The notes: generated by a model from the letters alone, not told the origin. A stretch of 9,134 nucleotides of DNA from Methanobacteriota archaeon (GCA_026394435.1 JAPKYG010000089.1:1-9134); one strand, 5' to 3'; counted from the stretch's first letter, positions 1-7,228 are shown. A program made the numbers and translations.

Positions 1-155
1 GCATCGACCGCTCTGCTAATCGCTCGGCCACGTGCCTTTATGACCACATCGGTTGACCCGCTGTTGAACTGCGTAACCACTGCCAGAACGTAGCTCATTG
101 GTGGTTTGTTTCCTACATAGATCACGTTTTCTTCGCTTTCTCCTTTTGCTGTCAT
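1..155 (-). CDS. albA: DNA/RNA-binding protein Alba, 5' part (cut by window edge)
   Basis: Alba is a small dimeric archaeal chromatin protein that coats DNA and also binds RNA. Only the first 51 codons are present; the full protein is usually about 90 residues. The reverse strand from 155 reads MTAKGESEENVIYVGNKPP and continues with SYVLAVVTQFNSG, then VIKARGRAISRAVDA. These are the hallmark segments of the Alba fold: the VYVG-x-KP loop with its conserved lysine (K17), the first helix, and the IKARGRAI strand-helix segment that contacts DNA. The start is supported by a Shine-Dalgarno GGAGAGGT (170 down to 163) seven bases before the ATG. An upstream TATA box at 211-220 gives the gene its own promoter, with an inferred leader of about 30 bases, so it need not be read from thiDN. 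What is seen is the N-terminal half only; function comes from family knowledge. Confidence 0.93.
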   Translation of the reverse strand, partial: MTAKGESEENVIYVGNKPPMSYVLAVVTQFNSGSTDVVIKARGRAISRAVD

Positions 156-210
156 AAACTATACCTCTCCGTTAGTTCCTAGGTTAGTGGGCGGTCCGAT
201 GGGCGTTATC

Positions 211-225
211 ATTTATAAACATTTC
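211..225 (-). promoter_or_regulatory. Archaeal promoter (BRE + TATA) of albA
   Basis: On the minus strand CGAAAT is followed closely by GTTTATAAAT, a very good archaeal B-recognition element plus TATA box. The TATA centre near 215 predicts a transcription start around 188-190, which leaves a leader of roughly 33 bases carrying the GGAGAGGT ribosome binding site. It sits directly behind the thiDN stop codon, so albA is probably transcribed independently. Confidence 0.7.
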
Positions 226-238
226 GTAATTTTATATC

Positions 239-1588
239 TTATGATAGCGGAGCGCTCACCAGTTTCTGGATCTTAAAAAGTACGTCTTCCGGATCTTTTC
301 CTAAAATACGGATCATCGGTTCTTTTCCCACGGAGCCCGTATCATAAATAATATCAGGTATTCGACCAAGTATGGTGATCGCGTGTTTCGTTCCCCATTC
401 CATGGTCGATGGAGCGGTCGGTGGCTCGTCTTTCCGATCAAATGTACCGACAGCAAAACCGATGTTTTTACAGAGCTCTACTGTTTTTTTTGAATATCGA
501 ATGTTCACCGCTGATCGTATCGTTGTATCAAACGACATCGCAGCAAGAACAATGGAAGCAACATGTTTAGAGACGCCAAAATCAATCGTTCCACAAAGGG
601 AGGTGCGTTCTTTGTGTTTCGTGATTCTTCCATCAACCGCACAGACCTCGTCCCGTGTGTTTGCGTTGGGAAGGGCGTAGGCAAAGTTCATCCCGACCTC
701 AGGGATATACCCTAGTGGAAGGAAAGAGATCATCGTTTCAATCACGGTCTTTAGCTCTAACCAGACCAAGAACTTCTCGTTACTTCGTAGGAGAGGCGGG
801 ATCTGGATTGCAGAAGAATGATTGAGAACATCAGAACCTTTCCCTGGAGAATATCCCTGCTGAATCATACTCCAGACGATGTATTTTGCTTTCTCAACAG
901 CATCTACCGGTGATTCTCCTAACGCAATTAAGCCTGTTATAAGAGCGGACAGTGTACAGCCAGACCCATGTGCTTTTTTATGGGGAATGCGGGGGAGAAT
1001 AAATGTATGGAACTGTTTTCCATCAAATAATATATCAACGACGATGTCGTCTTCCAAATGCCCCCCTTTTATTAATACGTACTCTGGGCCTAAATCAAAG
1101 ATTTTTTTACACGCTTGTTGAACATCTTTTTGTTTTTCTATCTCCATGTCGGCAAGGATGCATGCTTCAGGGATATTCGCCGTAACCATCAATGACAGAG
1201 GCAAGAGATATTGCTGCAATGAAGAGACAAAAGTATGATTAGCGAGTGCATCGCCACTGGTCGCAACCATCACCGGATCAACAACCGGTTTCATATGGTA
1301 CTCTGATAGTTTTTTTGCAACGACCTTCACGATTTCTTCATCGTACAGCATCCCAGTTTTTACTGCAGCAATTGAACAATCGTCAAACAGGCTTTCTATT
1401 TGATGTTCGATAACATCAACTGGCACTTTGTAGATACTTCTGACCTGTTGTGTGTTTTGTGCGGTCACGCAGGTGAGAGCTGTCACCCCGTGTATCCCAA
1501 GGTATGAAAAAGATTTCAGATCTGCTTGTATCCCGGCGCCACCAGATGAATCAGACCCAGCGATACTTAACGCAACCTTTTTTTCCAT
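239..1588 (-). CDS. thiDN: ThiD-ThiN fusion: HMP/HMP-P kinase and thiamine-phosphate synthase
   Basis: A bifunctional cytoplasmic enzyme of thiamine synthesis, 449 aa. The N-terminal ThiD domain (about 1-255) phosphorylates hydroxymethylpyrimidine twice. It shows AGSDSSGGAGIQADLK (10-25), the substrate-binding TAQNT with Q44, VVDPVMVATSGD (102-113) and HGSGCTLSA (207-215) with the catalytic-type C211. The C-terminal ThiN domain (about 270-449) couples HMP-PP to thiazole phosphate, replacing bacterial ThiE. It shows GYIPEVGMNFAYA (293-305), a conserved-type R321 in DGRITKH, H342 in GVSKHVA, and GSVGKEPMIRILGKDP (418-433). The length matches archaeal ThiDN proteins and no frameshift is seen. 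The start is the only sensible one: it has no Shine-Dalgarno, but a TATA box at 1611-1620 places transcription initiation at or next to the ATG, so the mRNA is probably leaderless. The array at 1720-1778 lies about 100 bases upstream of this promoter. Confidence 0.95.
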   Translation of the reverse strand: MEKKVALSIAGSDSSGGAGIQADLKSFSYLGIHGVTALTCVTAQNTQQVRSIYKVPVDVIEHQIESLFDDCSIAAVKTGMLYDEEIVKVVAKKLSEYHMKPVVDPVMVATSGDALANHTFVSSLQQYLLPLSLMVTANIPEACILADMEIEKQKDVQQACKKIFDLGPEYVLIKGGHLEDDIVVDILFDGKQFHTFILPRIPHKKAHGSGCTLSALITGLIALGESPVDAVEKAKYIVWSMIQQGYSPGKGSDVLNHSSAIQIPPLLRSNEKFLVWLELKTVIETMISFLPLGYIPEVGMNFAYALPNANTRDEVCAVDGRITKHKERTSLCGTIDFGVSKHVASIVLAAMSFDTTIRSAVNIRYSKKTVELCKNIGFAVGTFDRKDEPPTAPSTMEWGTKHAITILGRIPDIIYDTGSVGKEPMIRILGKDPEDVLFKIQKLVSAPLS

Positions 1589-1610
1589 TCAAACGTCAAA
1601 TACTGTTCAG

Positions 1611-1620
1611 ATTTATATGG
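1611..1620 (-). promoter_or_regulatory. TATA box of thiDN, predicting a leaderless mRNA
   Basis: The minus strand reads CCATATAAAT here. Its centre is about 27 bases before the ATG at 1588, so the expected start point coincides with the start codon. The bases between (1589-1605) contain no GGAGG-like site, which agrees with leaderless translation. Confidence 0.65.
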
Positions 1621-1719
1621 ATTCTTCCTTGATAAAGTCCCCTATTATTTTCCGACGAGAATGAAATTTTTTGAAAAGAAACGTTCTCTTTATTTGTTTA
1701 AAAAACGATTAAAATCAAC

Positions 1720-1778
1720 AGTAAACCATAGTAAACCAGAGGTTAACCGTGGTTAACCAAAAGGTAAACCGGTTTACG
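1720..1778. repeat. Array of six GGTWAACC-like sites at about 10-bp spacing
   Basis: Six related octamers lie in a row: AGTAAACC (1720, 1730), GGTTAACC (1741, 1751), GGTAAACC (1763) and GGTTTACG (1771). Start-to-start distances are 10, 11, 10, 12 and 8, close to one DNA helical turn, so most sites face the same side of the helix. GGTTAACC is itself a palindrome, extended to TGGTTAACCA at 1750-1759, and 1764-1777 is a perfect 14-bp palindrome, GTAAACCGGTTTAC. It lies between the 36-aa ORF and the thiDN promoter. The arrangement suggests a cooperative operator or protein-loading site; the protein is unknown. Confidence 0.7.
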
Positions 1779-1884
1779 TTTCCTTGACATAAGGAATAAG
1801 ATTCCCATCGTCTTGTTCTTCAAAAAGTGGTATTTGTTTCGGTATTATCTTATGCTCCATGGTCACGTAATTTTTTGCTGTCAT
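1774..1884 (-). CDS. Small hypothetical protein, 36 aa
   Basis: The reverse strand has an ATG at 1884 preceded by a strong Shine-Dalgarno GGAGGG with good spacing; a second in-frame ATG at 1890 lies too close to that site to be the start. The product begins MTAKNYVTMEHKIIPKQ, continues IPLFEEQDDGNLIPYVKET and ends at TAA (1776-1774). It has no membrane segment or cysteine, is charged, and has an acidic second half. I do not recognise a family. A segment KQIPLFEE superficially resembles short clamp-binding motifs, which is not enough to assign a role. The stop codon falls inside the 14-bp palindrome of the adjacent repeat array, so the end of the gene and the array are physically joined. The ribosome binding site is the main evidence; no clear TATA box could be fixed upstream. 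Confidence 0.5.
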   Translation of the reverse strand: MTAKNYVTMEHKIIPKQIPLFEEQDDGNLIPYVKET

Positions 1885-2073
1885 GTCCATTCCCTCCAGT
1901 GTTTTTTATGGTCAAGAATCGATAAGAATCAGGATAACACACAGGCTTGGTAGTCGTGCTAGTGATCCCGATAACTCCTTCTTAATCTCTCCAATTCTTC
2001 TGTAACCATCGTTGAGTACATATACTTTCGTATTTGTGCAAAAAACCATGCATAGTCATGGCAAGAAAAAAAA

Positions 2074-2084
2074 ATTTTATAATA
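2074..2084. promoter_or_regulatory. Candidate bidirectional TATA element
   Basis: TTTTATAATAAA on the plus strand reads TTATTATAAAA on the minus strand, so both are acceptable TATA boxes. On the plus strand transcription would start near 2104, just before GGAGGG (2111-2116) and an ATG at 2122. On the minus strand it would start near 2051, next to ATGs at 2059 and 2053. AT-rich sequence alone can mimic such a signal. Confidence 0.35.
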
Positions 2085-2089
2085 AAAAA

Positions 2090-2154
2090 GGAAGGACGCT
2101 GGTCTCACTAGGAGGGATGGGATGCACTCTACAACTACCAGCTTAATTCCTTCC
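2090..2154. repeat. Interrupted inverted repeat, 12 bp of stem
   Basis: GGAAGG (2090-2095) pairs with CCTTCC (2149-2154), and GCTGGT (2098-2103) pairs with ACCAGC (2137-2142). The two stems are separated by an asymmetric internal loop (2 and 6 bases) and close a 33-base loop containing GGAGGG and a possible start codon. It could be an RNA structure covering a ribosome binding site or a DNA-level operator. Confidence 0.45.
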
Positions 2155-2169
2155 AGACCAAAGAAATAG
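2122..2169 (+). CDS. Possible 15-aa leader peptide
   Basis: An ATG at 2122 follows GGAGGG (2111-2116) with a five-base gap and reads MHSTTTSLIPSRPKK to a TAG. It lies inside the loop of the inverted repeat at 2090-2154 and downstream of a TATA-like element. Serine and threonine are abundant, but no attenuation mechanism can be read from it. It ends about 170 bases before iorA. The ribosome binding site is the only real support, and chance is likely for so short an ORF. Confidence 0.2.
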   Translation: MHSTTTSLIPSRPKK

Positions 2170-2270
2170 CCACTGTCTTAAGTACCTTGTTTGTAGACGA
2201 ATATGCAATTAGTTATGCAGGTGCGGCACCACAGGTAGATTACTCTCCTGGTAGCTTCGAGTGGGGTTAG

Positions 2271-2280
2271 ATTTATATGC
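2271..2280 (+). promoter_or_regulatory. TATA box of the iorAB operon
   Basis: ATTTATATGC is a good archaeal TATA box that predicts a start near 2302. It overlaps the most upstream in-frame ATG (2277), which therefore cannot be the iorA start. The leader to the preferred ATG at 2340 would be about 38 bases and has no clear Shine-Dalgarno. Confidence 0.6.
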
Positions 2281-2339
2281 TCTTCTTTTTTTACCACATC
2301 TTGGGGAACTGTACATCTTTTACCTCTATGGTGTTCATT

Positions 2340-4217
2340 ATGACAGAAATCACTGAGGATAAACCAGGAAAGCAAATACTGCTCTTAGGAAATGAAGCAA
2401 TCACACGCGGTGCTCTTGAGGCAGGTGTTGATGTCGCAACAACCTACCCGGGGACACCTTCATCGGAGATTGCTGATACGTTTTCTATGATCGCAAAAGA
2501 AGCAACCCGGCAGAAAAAAGACCCTGGTTTTTATTTTCAATATTCTGTCAATGAAAAAGTTGCCTTGGAGGTCGCTGCTGCTGCGTCCTTCTGCGGATTA
2601 CGGTCGCTTACTTGTATGAAACATGTTGGTCTGAATGTCGCCAGTGACACATTCATGACATATATGTACGTGGGCTGTCGCGGCGGTCATATTATCGTTT
2701 CTGCAGACGATCCGTATTGTCATTCGTCGCAAAACGAACAAGACAATCGGTACTTCGCGTTGTTCGGCGGTGCGCCGATGCTTGAACCAACAACACCACA
2801 GGAAGCAAAGGAGATGACCCGGATTGGTTTTGATATTTCAGAGCAGCTCCACCTACCCCTGCTTTTGAGAACCACCACGCGCCTCAACCATGCACGGGGA
2901 CCAATCATCCTGAATGCGTTACAGAAACCACGCAAGAAAGGATATTTCACCAAAGACCCTTTACTAGTCACTGTTCCGTCCACTGCACGAGTAAAACACC
3001 CGGTTCTTCTCAAACAGCTCGAAGAAGCAGAAAAACTCTCGGAAAAATCACCATTCAATGAAATAATCACGATAGGAAAACCAAAAGACATCGGAATTAT
3101 CGCCTCAGGTGTCTCCTACACCTACGTGAAAGAAATGGCAGAGGAACTTCACCTCAATGTGAAGATCTTAAAACTTGGGATGACCCATCCGCTGCCACGG
3201 AAGATGTGTGAAACGTTCATCAACTCATGTTCTTCCCTTATCATGGTTGAAGAGTTAGAACCATTCCTTGAAAACCAGATGAAGGCACTTGCCTTTGATA
3301 TCGGATCTGATGTGAAAATCTACGGGAAATCCTCCAGTCATTTCTCAAGACTCTATGAGTACACGCCTGATATCGTTGCCGAGGCGTTCTCAAAAATCTT
3401 CAAGGTAAAAAACCCGTTCCCAAAACCTGTTTTTTCAAAAATAAAAGTCCCAAGTCGACCACCTTCGCTCTGCCCCGGCTGTCCGCATCGAGCAACGTAT
3501 TACGCGGTGAAAAAAGCAGCACCAAAAGATGCGATCTATCCAACCGATATCGGGTGCTACACGCTGGGGAAGGCTCCGCCGTTGGAGATGGCTGATGTGC
3601 TTCTCTGCATGGGGTCCAATGCTGGAATGGCGTGCGGTTTTTCCGTTGCGACTCAACAAAAAATCGTCTCTTTCATGGGCGACTCTACCTTCTTCCACTC
3701 CGGAATCCCACCAATCATCAATGCGGTTCATCATAATCACGATGTGGTCATCACCATCCTAGATAATCGAACGACCGCAATGACCGGTCATCAACCACAC
3801 CCCGGGACACCATTTGACGGTATGGGCAGACCAGCCAGGCTCATCAACGTCGAAGATGTCGTGAAAGGATGTGGCGTCCAACATATCGAAATAGTCGATC
3901 CCAATAAGATCAAAGAGACGACTGCTGCGTTTAAGAGAGCACTTGAATTCAAAGGTCCGTCTGTTGTCGTGAGTAAATCACCCTGTATTTTGCTTGAAGT
4001 TCAGCGGAAGCGGAAAGCCGCAGAAGAAATCCAGTTATTTCATATTAATCAGGAGATTTGTAAGCGATGTAAAACCTGCATCGGCAGGTTTGGTTGTCCT
4101 GCGTTGTATTTTGCTGAGGATGGAAGCGTACACATTGATGCAGCCCAGTGCAACGGGTGCGGAAACTGCGTACAAGTCTGTCCCTTTGGTGCGATTTCAG
4201 CGGAGGGAAGCACATGA
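2340..4217 (+). CDS. iorA: Indolepyruvate:ferredoxin oxidoreductase, alpha subunit
   Basis: The large subunit (625 aa) of the TPP- and iron-sulfur-dependent enzyme that converts aryl 2-oxoacids such as indolepyruvate, plus CoA and oxidised ferredoxin, to acyl-CoA, CO2 and reduced ferredoxin. Domains in order: pyruvate-oxidoreductase-like domain with LLLGNEAITRGALEAGV (14-30) and TTYPGTPSSEI (34-44); a transketolase-C-like middle section (about 250-345); the TPP-binding domain with LCPGCPHR (377-384), GDSTFFHSG (447-455) and DNRTTAMTGHQPHPG (475-489); and a C-terminal ferredoxin module with cysteines 574, 577, 580, 586 and 604, 607, 610, 614, binding two 4Fe-4S clusters. The ATG at 2340 is chosen because the N-terminus then matches the family. 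An in-frame ATG at 2328 is possible, while 2277 lies in the TATA box. The stop overlaps iorB by ATGA. The thiamine gene next door makes the precursor of its cofactor. Confidence 0.95.
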   Translation: MTEITEDKPGKQILLLGNEAITRGALEAGVDVATTYPGTPSSEIADTFSMIAKEATRQKKDPGFYFQYSVNEKVALEVAAAASFCGLRSLTCMKHVGLNVASDTFMTYMYVGCRGGHIIVSADDPYCHSSQNEQDNRYFALFGGAPMLEPTTPQEAKEMTRIGFDISEQLHLPLLLRTTTRLNHARGPIILNALQKPRKKGYFTKDPLLVTVPSTARVKHPVLLKQLEEAEKLSEKSPFNEIITIGKPKDIGIIASGVSYTYVKEMAEELHLNVKILKLGMTHPLPRKMCETFINSCSSLIMVEELEPFLENQMKALAFDIGSDVKIYGKSSSHFSRLYEYTPDIVAEAFSKIFKVKNPFPKPVFSKIKVPSRPPSLCPGCPHRATYYAVKKAAPKDAIYPTDIGCYTLGKAPPLEMADVLLCMGSNAGMACGFSVATQQKIVSFMGDSTFFHSGIPPIINAVHHNHDVVITILDNRTTAMTGHQPHPGTPFDGMGRPARLINVEDVVKGCGVQHIEIVDPNKIKETTAAFKRALEFKGPSVVVSKSPCILLEVQRKRKAAEEIQLFHINQEICKRCKTCIGRFGCPALYFAEDGSVHIDAAQCNGCGNCVQVCPFGAISAEGST

Positions 4218-4807
4218 GTAAGAAGATCAGCATTGTTCTTACTGGTGTGGGGGGTCAAGGAGTGATTACTGCGGCAAATATTCTGGGGAAGGCTGCGGTG
4301 AAAGCAAAAACCGGGGTGTTTGTCTCTGAGATTCATGGGATGGCGCAGCGTGGTGGCGCAGTCGTCTGTACCGTACGGATGGGGGGTGTATCCAGTCCGT
4401 TACTTCCCAGTGGTACCGCTGATGTACTATTGAGTACAGAACCGGTTGAGGCACTCCGAAATATCTGTTATGTAAATAAGAAAACAAAAGTGATTACTGA
4501 TATCAACCCGATTATTCCGTTTACCGTTGCTGTAGGTGGGGAGCAATACCCAAAGCTTGACGAGATTTTTAAAGAAATATCTGCTCACGCAGAATTGTAT
4601 AAGGTCGATGCATTAAAGATTGCAAAAGAAGCAGGTGCAGTCATTACAAAAAATACGGTAATGCTAGGAGCTCTTGCTGCAAGTGGTGTGTTACCGTTCA
4701 AACCTGAGGTGTTGTTAGAGACAATCCTTGAGGACATCCCTGAGAAATACAAAGACGTCAATAAGAAAGCGTTTGAAGGCGGAATGAAAGCAGTACAATC
4801 AGCATAG
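4214..4807 (+). CDS. iorB: Indolepyruvate:ferredoxin oxidoreductase, beta subunit
   Basis: The small subunit (197 aa) of the IorAB complex, from the pyruvate/ketoisovalerate oxidoreductase gamma-type family. Family marks are GVGGQGVITAANILG (11-25), a glycine-rich nucleotide/CoA-type loop, and SEIHGMAQRGGAVVCTVRMG (38-57), the most conserved segment of this family; LSTEPVEALR (73-82) follows. The start is fixed by Shine-Dalgarno GGAGGG (4202-4207) six bases before the ATG and by the ATGA overlap with the iorA stop, which indicates translational coupling and equal subunit supply. A longer reading from 4148 would run inside the iorA ferredoxin module and is not needed. Length is normal for the family and no lesions are seen. 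Confidence 0.95.
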   Translation: MSKKISIVLTGVGGQGVITAANILGKAAVKAKTGVFVSEIHGMAQRGGAVVCTVRMGGVSSPLLPSGTADVLLSTEPVEALRNICYVNKKTKVITDINPIIPFTVAVGGEQYPKLDEIFKEISAHAELYKVDALKIAKEAGAVITKNTVMLGALAASGVLPFKPEVLLETILEDIPEKYKDVNKKAFEGGMKAVQSA

Positions 4808-4823
4808 CTTCTCATCATAATAT

Positions 4824-4833
4824 AAAAAAAAAA
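4824..4833 (-). terminator. Oligo-T terminator behind purL
   Basis: Ten A bases on the plus strand give T10 on the minus strand, about 30 bases after the purL stop. T-rich non-template tracts without a hairpin are the usual intrinsic terminator in archaea. Confidence 0.55.
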
Positions 4834-4849
4834 GAATACCATTTAACAG

Positions 4850-4864
4850 AATATTTTACTTTTT
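4850..4864 (+). terminator. T-rich terminator behind iorB
   Basis: AATATTTTACTTTTT, about 45 bases after the iorB stop and reaching into the last bases of convergent purL, is a plausible archaeal T-tract terminator. The tract is interrupted, so it is weaker than the purL one. Confidence 0.35.
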
Positions 4865-7214
4865 ATCCCATGAAGTTCCAAATCGGTTTTCTCCAACATT
4901 CCCTCAGAACATCGACACCAAGATCAATGACTGTTTTTTTCTTATCCTGAATTACGAGATGTTTTCCTTTGGTTTTTCCAAGCAGAGTAAACGTGACGTG
5001 TTCTTTTTTCAGCAGTTTTTCAAATTCGGTTTGCTTGTCTTTTTTTATTTCGACGATCCATCTGGTGTTTGATTCTGAAAACAATTTGAAGTCAGTACGT
5101 TGTTCGTTATTAATCTCTGAGACGTCGATGGTTGCGCCTCTGTCCCCGCCGATCGCCATTTCCGCAAGACAGACAGCAATGCCACCTTCGCTGACATCGT
5201 GACATGCAGAGATGTATCCTTTTTTTATGCAAGCCAAGAGTCCTTTCATGCTATGCTGTAGGATCACTGGATATGTTTTTGGAACAACTCCGCCTTCTAC
5301 GTTCATGAGCTTGTAGTATTCAGAGCCGCCGAGTTCTTTCTCGGTTTGTTTACCGATGAGGTACACCAGGTTTCCTTCGGTCTTGAAATCACTTGTGATG
5401 CAGGTCCTGATGTCTTCGATGATTCCTACTCCAAATATCTCTGGTGTGGGAGGAACCGCGGTTTTCGTAGATTCATTATACAAACTGACGTTTCCTGAGA
5501 CGTACGGTAAATCAAGTGCTCTGCCCATGTCGCCAAGTCCTCGACAGGCTTCATAAAACTCACCCATCCGCTCCGGTTTTTCTGGGTTCCCAAAGTTCAG
5601 ACAATCAAGTAGCGAATCAGGTGTCGCACCGACAGAAACAAGATTACGGCAGGCTTCATCAACCGCTGAGCATGCACCCCAGTACGGGTCACGTTCCATG
5701 AAACGGGGGTTCACATCCGCGGTGACCGCAAGCCCTTTCCAGGATTCTTCTAAAGGTTTCAGCACGGTCGCGTCACCATGGGTCTCCAAACCAAGTTTAC
5801 CCTGCAATGGTTTAATGACCGTGTTTCCTCTTACCTCATGGTCATACTGCCGGATGACCCATTCTTTCGAGGCAATATTCGGTGATGATAATACATTCTT
5901 CAATGAATTATTCAAATCAGGCAGAGGGAAGTCTTTATCGGTTTGATTTTGTTTTTTAATACAAAACGGCCGCATATCACAATCATAGACCGGGCCACCG
6001 GTCATGAACTCGAGGTCCATTTCAAGGAGTTTCTGTCCTTTGTAAAACACGCGGATTATTTGATCTTTAATGACTGTTCCAACCACTGCTGCAGTGACAT
6101 CCCATTGTTTGCAGATATGCAGGACTTGTTCAACGTTTTCTGGTGCAACCAGCATCATCATACGTTCCTGGCTTTCCGATACCCAGATCTCCCATGGCTT
6201 GAGTCCTTCTTCTTTCAACGGCACAGTATCCAGGTGAATTTCCGCCCCCATGTTCGCGGAATATGCAAGCTCCCCAGAAACACAGGAAAGACCCCCGCCA
6301 CCAAAATCCTTAAGCCCTTCTAACAGTCCTTTTCGGTTGCATTCGAGACAGGCATGAATCACCGGCTCTTTGGTAATCGGGTCTCCGACTTGTACTGCTG
6401 ATCTGCTGCTTTCCTCACTTTCATCAGTCAGCTCCGCAGAAGCAAAATTAACGCCATGAATCCCGTCTCGACCGGTTTTCCCACCGACATAGATGTACAC
6501 GTTGCCTGGTGCTTTCGCCCAGCTGTGCACAAGTTCCTCTTTTTTCATAATGCCGACACAGCCGACGTTCACCAGACAGTTACCGGTATACCCCTCATGA
6601 AAGTAGACTTGTCCAGCAAGCGTCGGGATCCCTATCCGATTCCCGTAATCACGAATACCGTCGACAACCCCTTTGAAGAGATAGACCGGGTGTTTGACTC
6701 CTTTCGGGAGTTTCTCCAGAGGATAATCCAATGGTCCAAAGAACAACGGGTCGATGTATGCGATCGGCTGAGCACCCATGCAGAGCACGTCTCGAACAAT
6801 ACCACCAACACCGGTTGCGGCACCACCGTACGGCTCGATCGCAGAAGGATGGTTATGAGACTCCAGCGCGACACAATAGTAATGATCCTTGTCAAACTCC
6901 ATGACACCAGCGTCTTCACGGGCAATGATACGGTTTTCATCAACATTAAACACATATTTTTTCAATGGTACTTTTGATGATTTATAGCAACAATGCTCAG
7001 ACCATGCTTGTCCAAGCGCCTGCAGCTCAATATCGGTCGGGTTCCGTCTCTGTTTTCCGAAATACTCCTTGATTCGTTTCATCTCAGGGAGTGCTAACGC
7101 AAGCTCCATCCGGTTGCTGATTTCAAGTAACTCTTTGTCAGAGGCAGCTTGTAGTTGTATTTCATAGGTTTCAATATCTGCTCTGAGTTTTTTGAATAAA
7201 CTGTCTAATTGCAC
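4863..7214 (-). CDS. purL: Phosphoribosylformylglycinamidine synthase, small-type PurL subunit
   Basis: The synthetase subunit of FGAM synthetase, fourth step of purine synthesis: FGAR + ATP + ammonia (from PurQ) to FGAM. It has 783 aa, the size of the separate PurL that needs PurS and PurQ rather than the large single-chain enzyme. Motifs: WSEHCCYKSSK (71-81), ESHNHPSAIEPYGGAATGVG (118-137), TGRDGIHG (247-254), GDPITKEPVI (277-286), DFGGGGLSC (303-311), QYDHEVRGNTVIKPL (456-470), GNVSLYNES (574-582) and HDVSEGGIAV (672-681). These reflect the two AIRS-like ATP-binding halves. The start is GTG (7214-7212), supported by GGGGAG five bases upstream that sits just before the purS stop; the next methionine is at residue 36, too far in to be the start. 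The gene is 14 bases behind purS. PurQ is absent from the window. Confidence 0.96.
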   Translation of the reverse strand: MQLDSLFKKLRADIETYEIQLQAASDKELLEISNRMELALALPEMKRIKEYFGKQRRNPTDIELQALGQAWSEHCCYKSSKVPLKKYVFNVDENRIIAREDAGVMEFDKDHYYCVALESHNHPSAIEPYGGAATGVGGIVRDVLCMGAQPIAYIDPLFFGPLDYPLEKLPKGVKHPVYLFKGVVDGIRDYGNRIGIPTLAGQVYFHEGYTGNCLVNVGCVGIMKKEELVHSWAKAPGNVYIYVGGKTGRDGIHGVNFASAELTDESEESSRSAVQVGDPITKEPVIHACLECNRKGLLEGLKDFGGGGLSCVSGELAYSANMGAEIHLDTVPLKEEGLKPWEIWVSESQERMMMLVAPENVEQVLHICKQWDVTAAVVGTVIKDQIIRVFYKGQKLLEMDLEFMTGGPVYDCDMRPFCIKKQNQTDKDFPLPDLNNSLKNVLSSPNIASKEWVIRQYDHEVRGNTVIKPLQGKLGLETHGDATVLKPLEESWKGLAVTADVNPRFMERDPYWGACSAVDEACRNLVSVGATPDSLLDCLNFGNPEKPERMGEFYEACRGLGDMGRALDLPYVSGNVSLYNESTKTAVPPTPEIFGVGIIEDIRTCITSDFKTEGNLVYLIGKQTEKELGGSEYYKLMNVEGGVVPKTYPVILQHSMKGLLACIKKGYISACHDVSEGGIAVCLAEMAIGGDRGATIDVSEINNEQRTDFKLFSESNTRWIVEIKKDKQTEFEKLLKKEHVTFTLLGKTKGKHLVIQDKKKTVIDLGVDVLRECWRKPIWNFMG

Positions 7215-7228
7215 AACAACTCCCCTTC

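Larger units (their letters stand above)
1885..2270. other. Intergenic region upstream of iorA with no convincing large gene
   Basis: This stretch of about 390 bases separates the small ORF from the iorA promoter. It holds an AT-rich block at 2068-2089 usable as a TATA box in both directions, an interrupted inverted repeat at 2090-2154, and two very short ORFs: minus 1982-2059 (25 codons, its ATG near the predicted start point) and plus 2122-2169 (15 codons, behind GGAGGG). None of the short ORFs shows a recognisable protein. Confidence 0.5.

Noticed and set aside
1720..1778. CRISPR-like array
   Set aside because: Repeats are only 8 bases with 0-4 bases between them; there are no spacers and no cas genes.
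1982..2059. 25-codon leaderless ORF on the minus strand
   Set aside because: Its ATG fits the predicted start point of the two-way TATA element, but the peptide is unremarkable and the adjacent frame looks equally coding-like, so there is no support for either.
2277..2339. N-terminal extension of IorA from the ATG at 2277
   Set aside because: The ATG lies in the TATA box, and the extension is unlike the family; the start at 2340 gives the normal N-terminus.
4148..4213. Longer IorB start at 4148
   Set aside because: It would overlap the iorA ferredoxin-module codons; GGAGGG and the ATGA overlap fix the start at 4214.
6456..6977. 173-codon plus-strand frame opposite purL
   Set aside because: It is antisense to highly conserved purL motifs and has no recognisable family or ribosome binding site.
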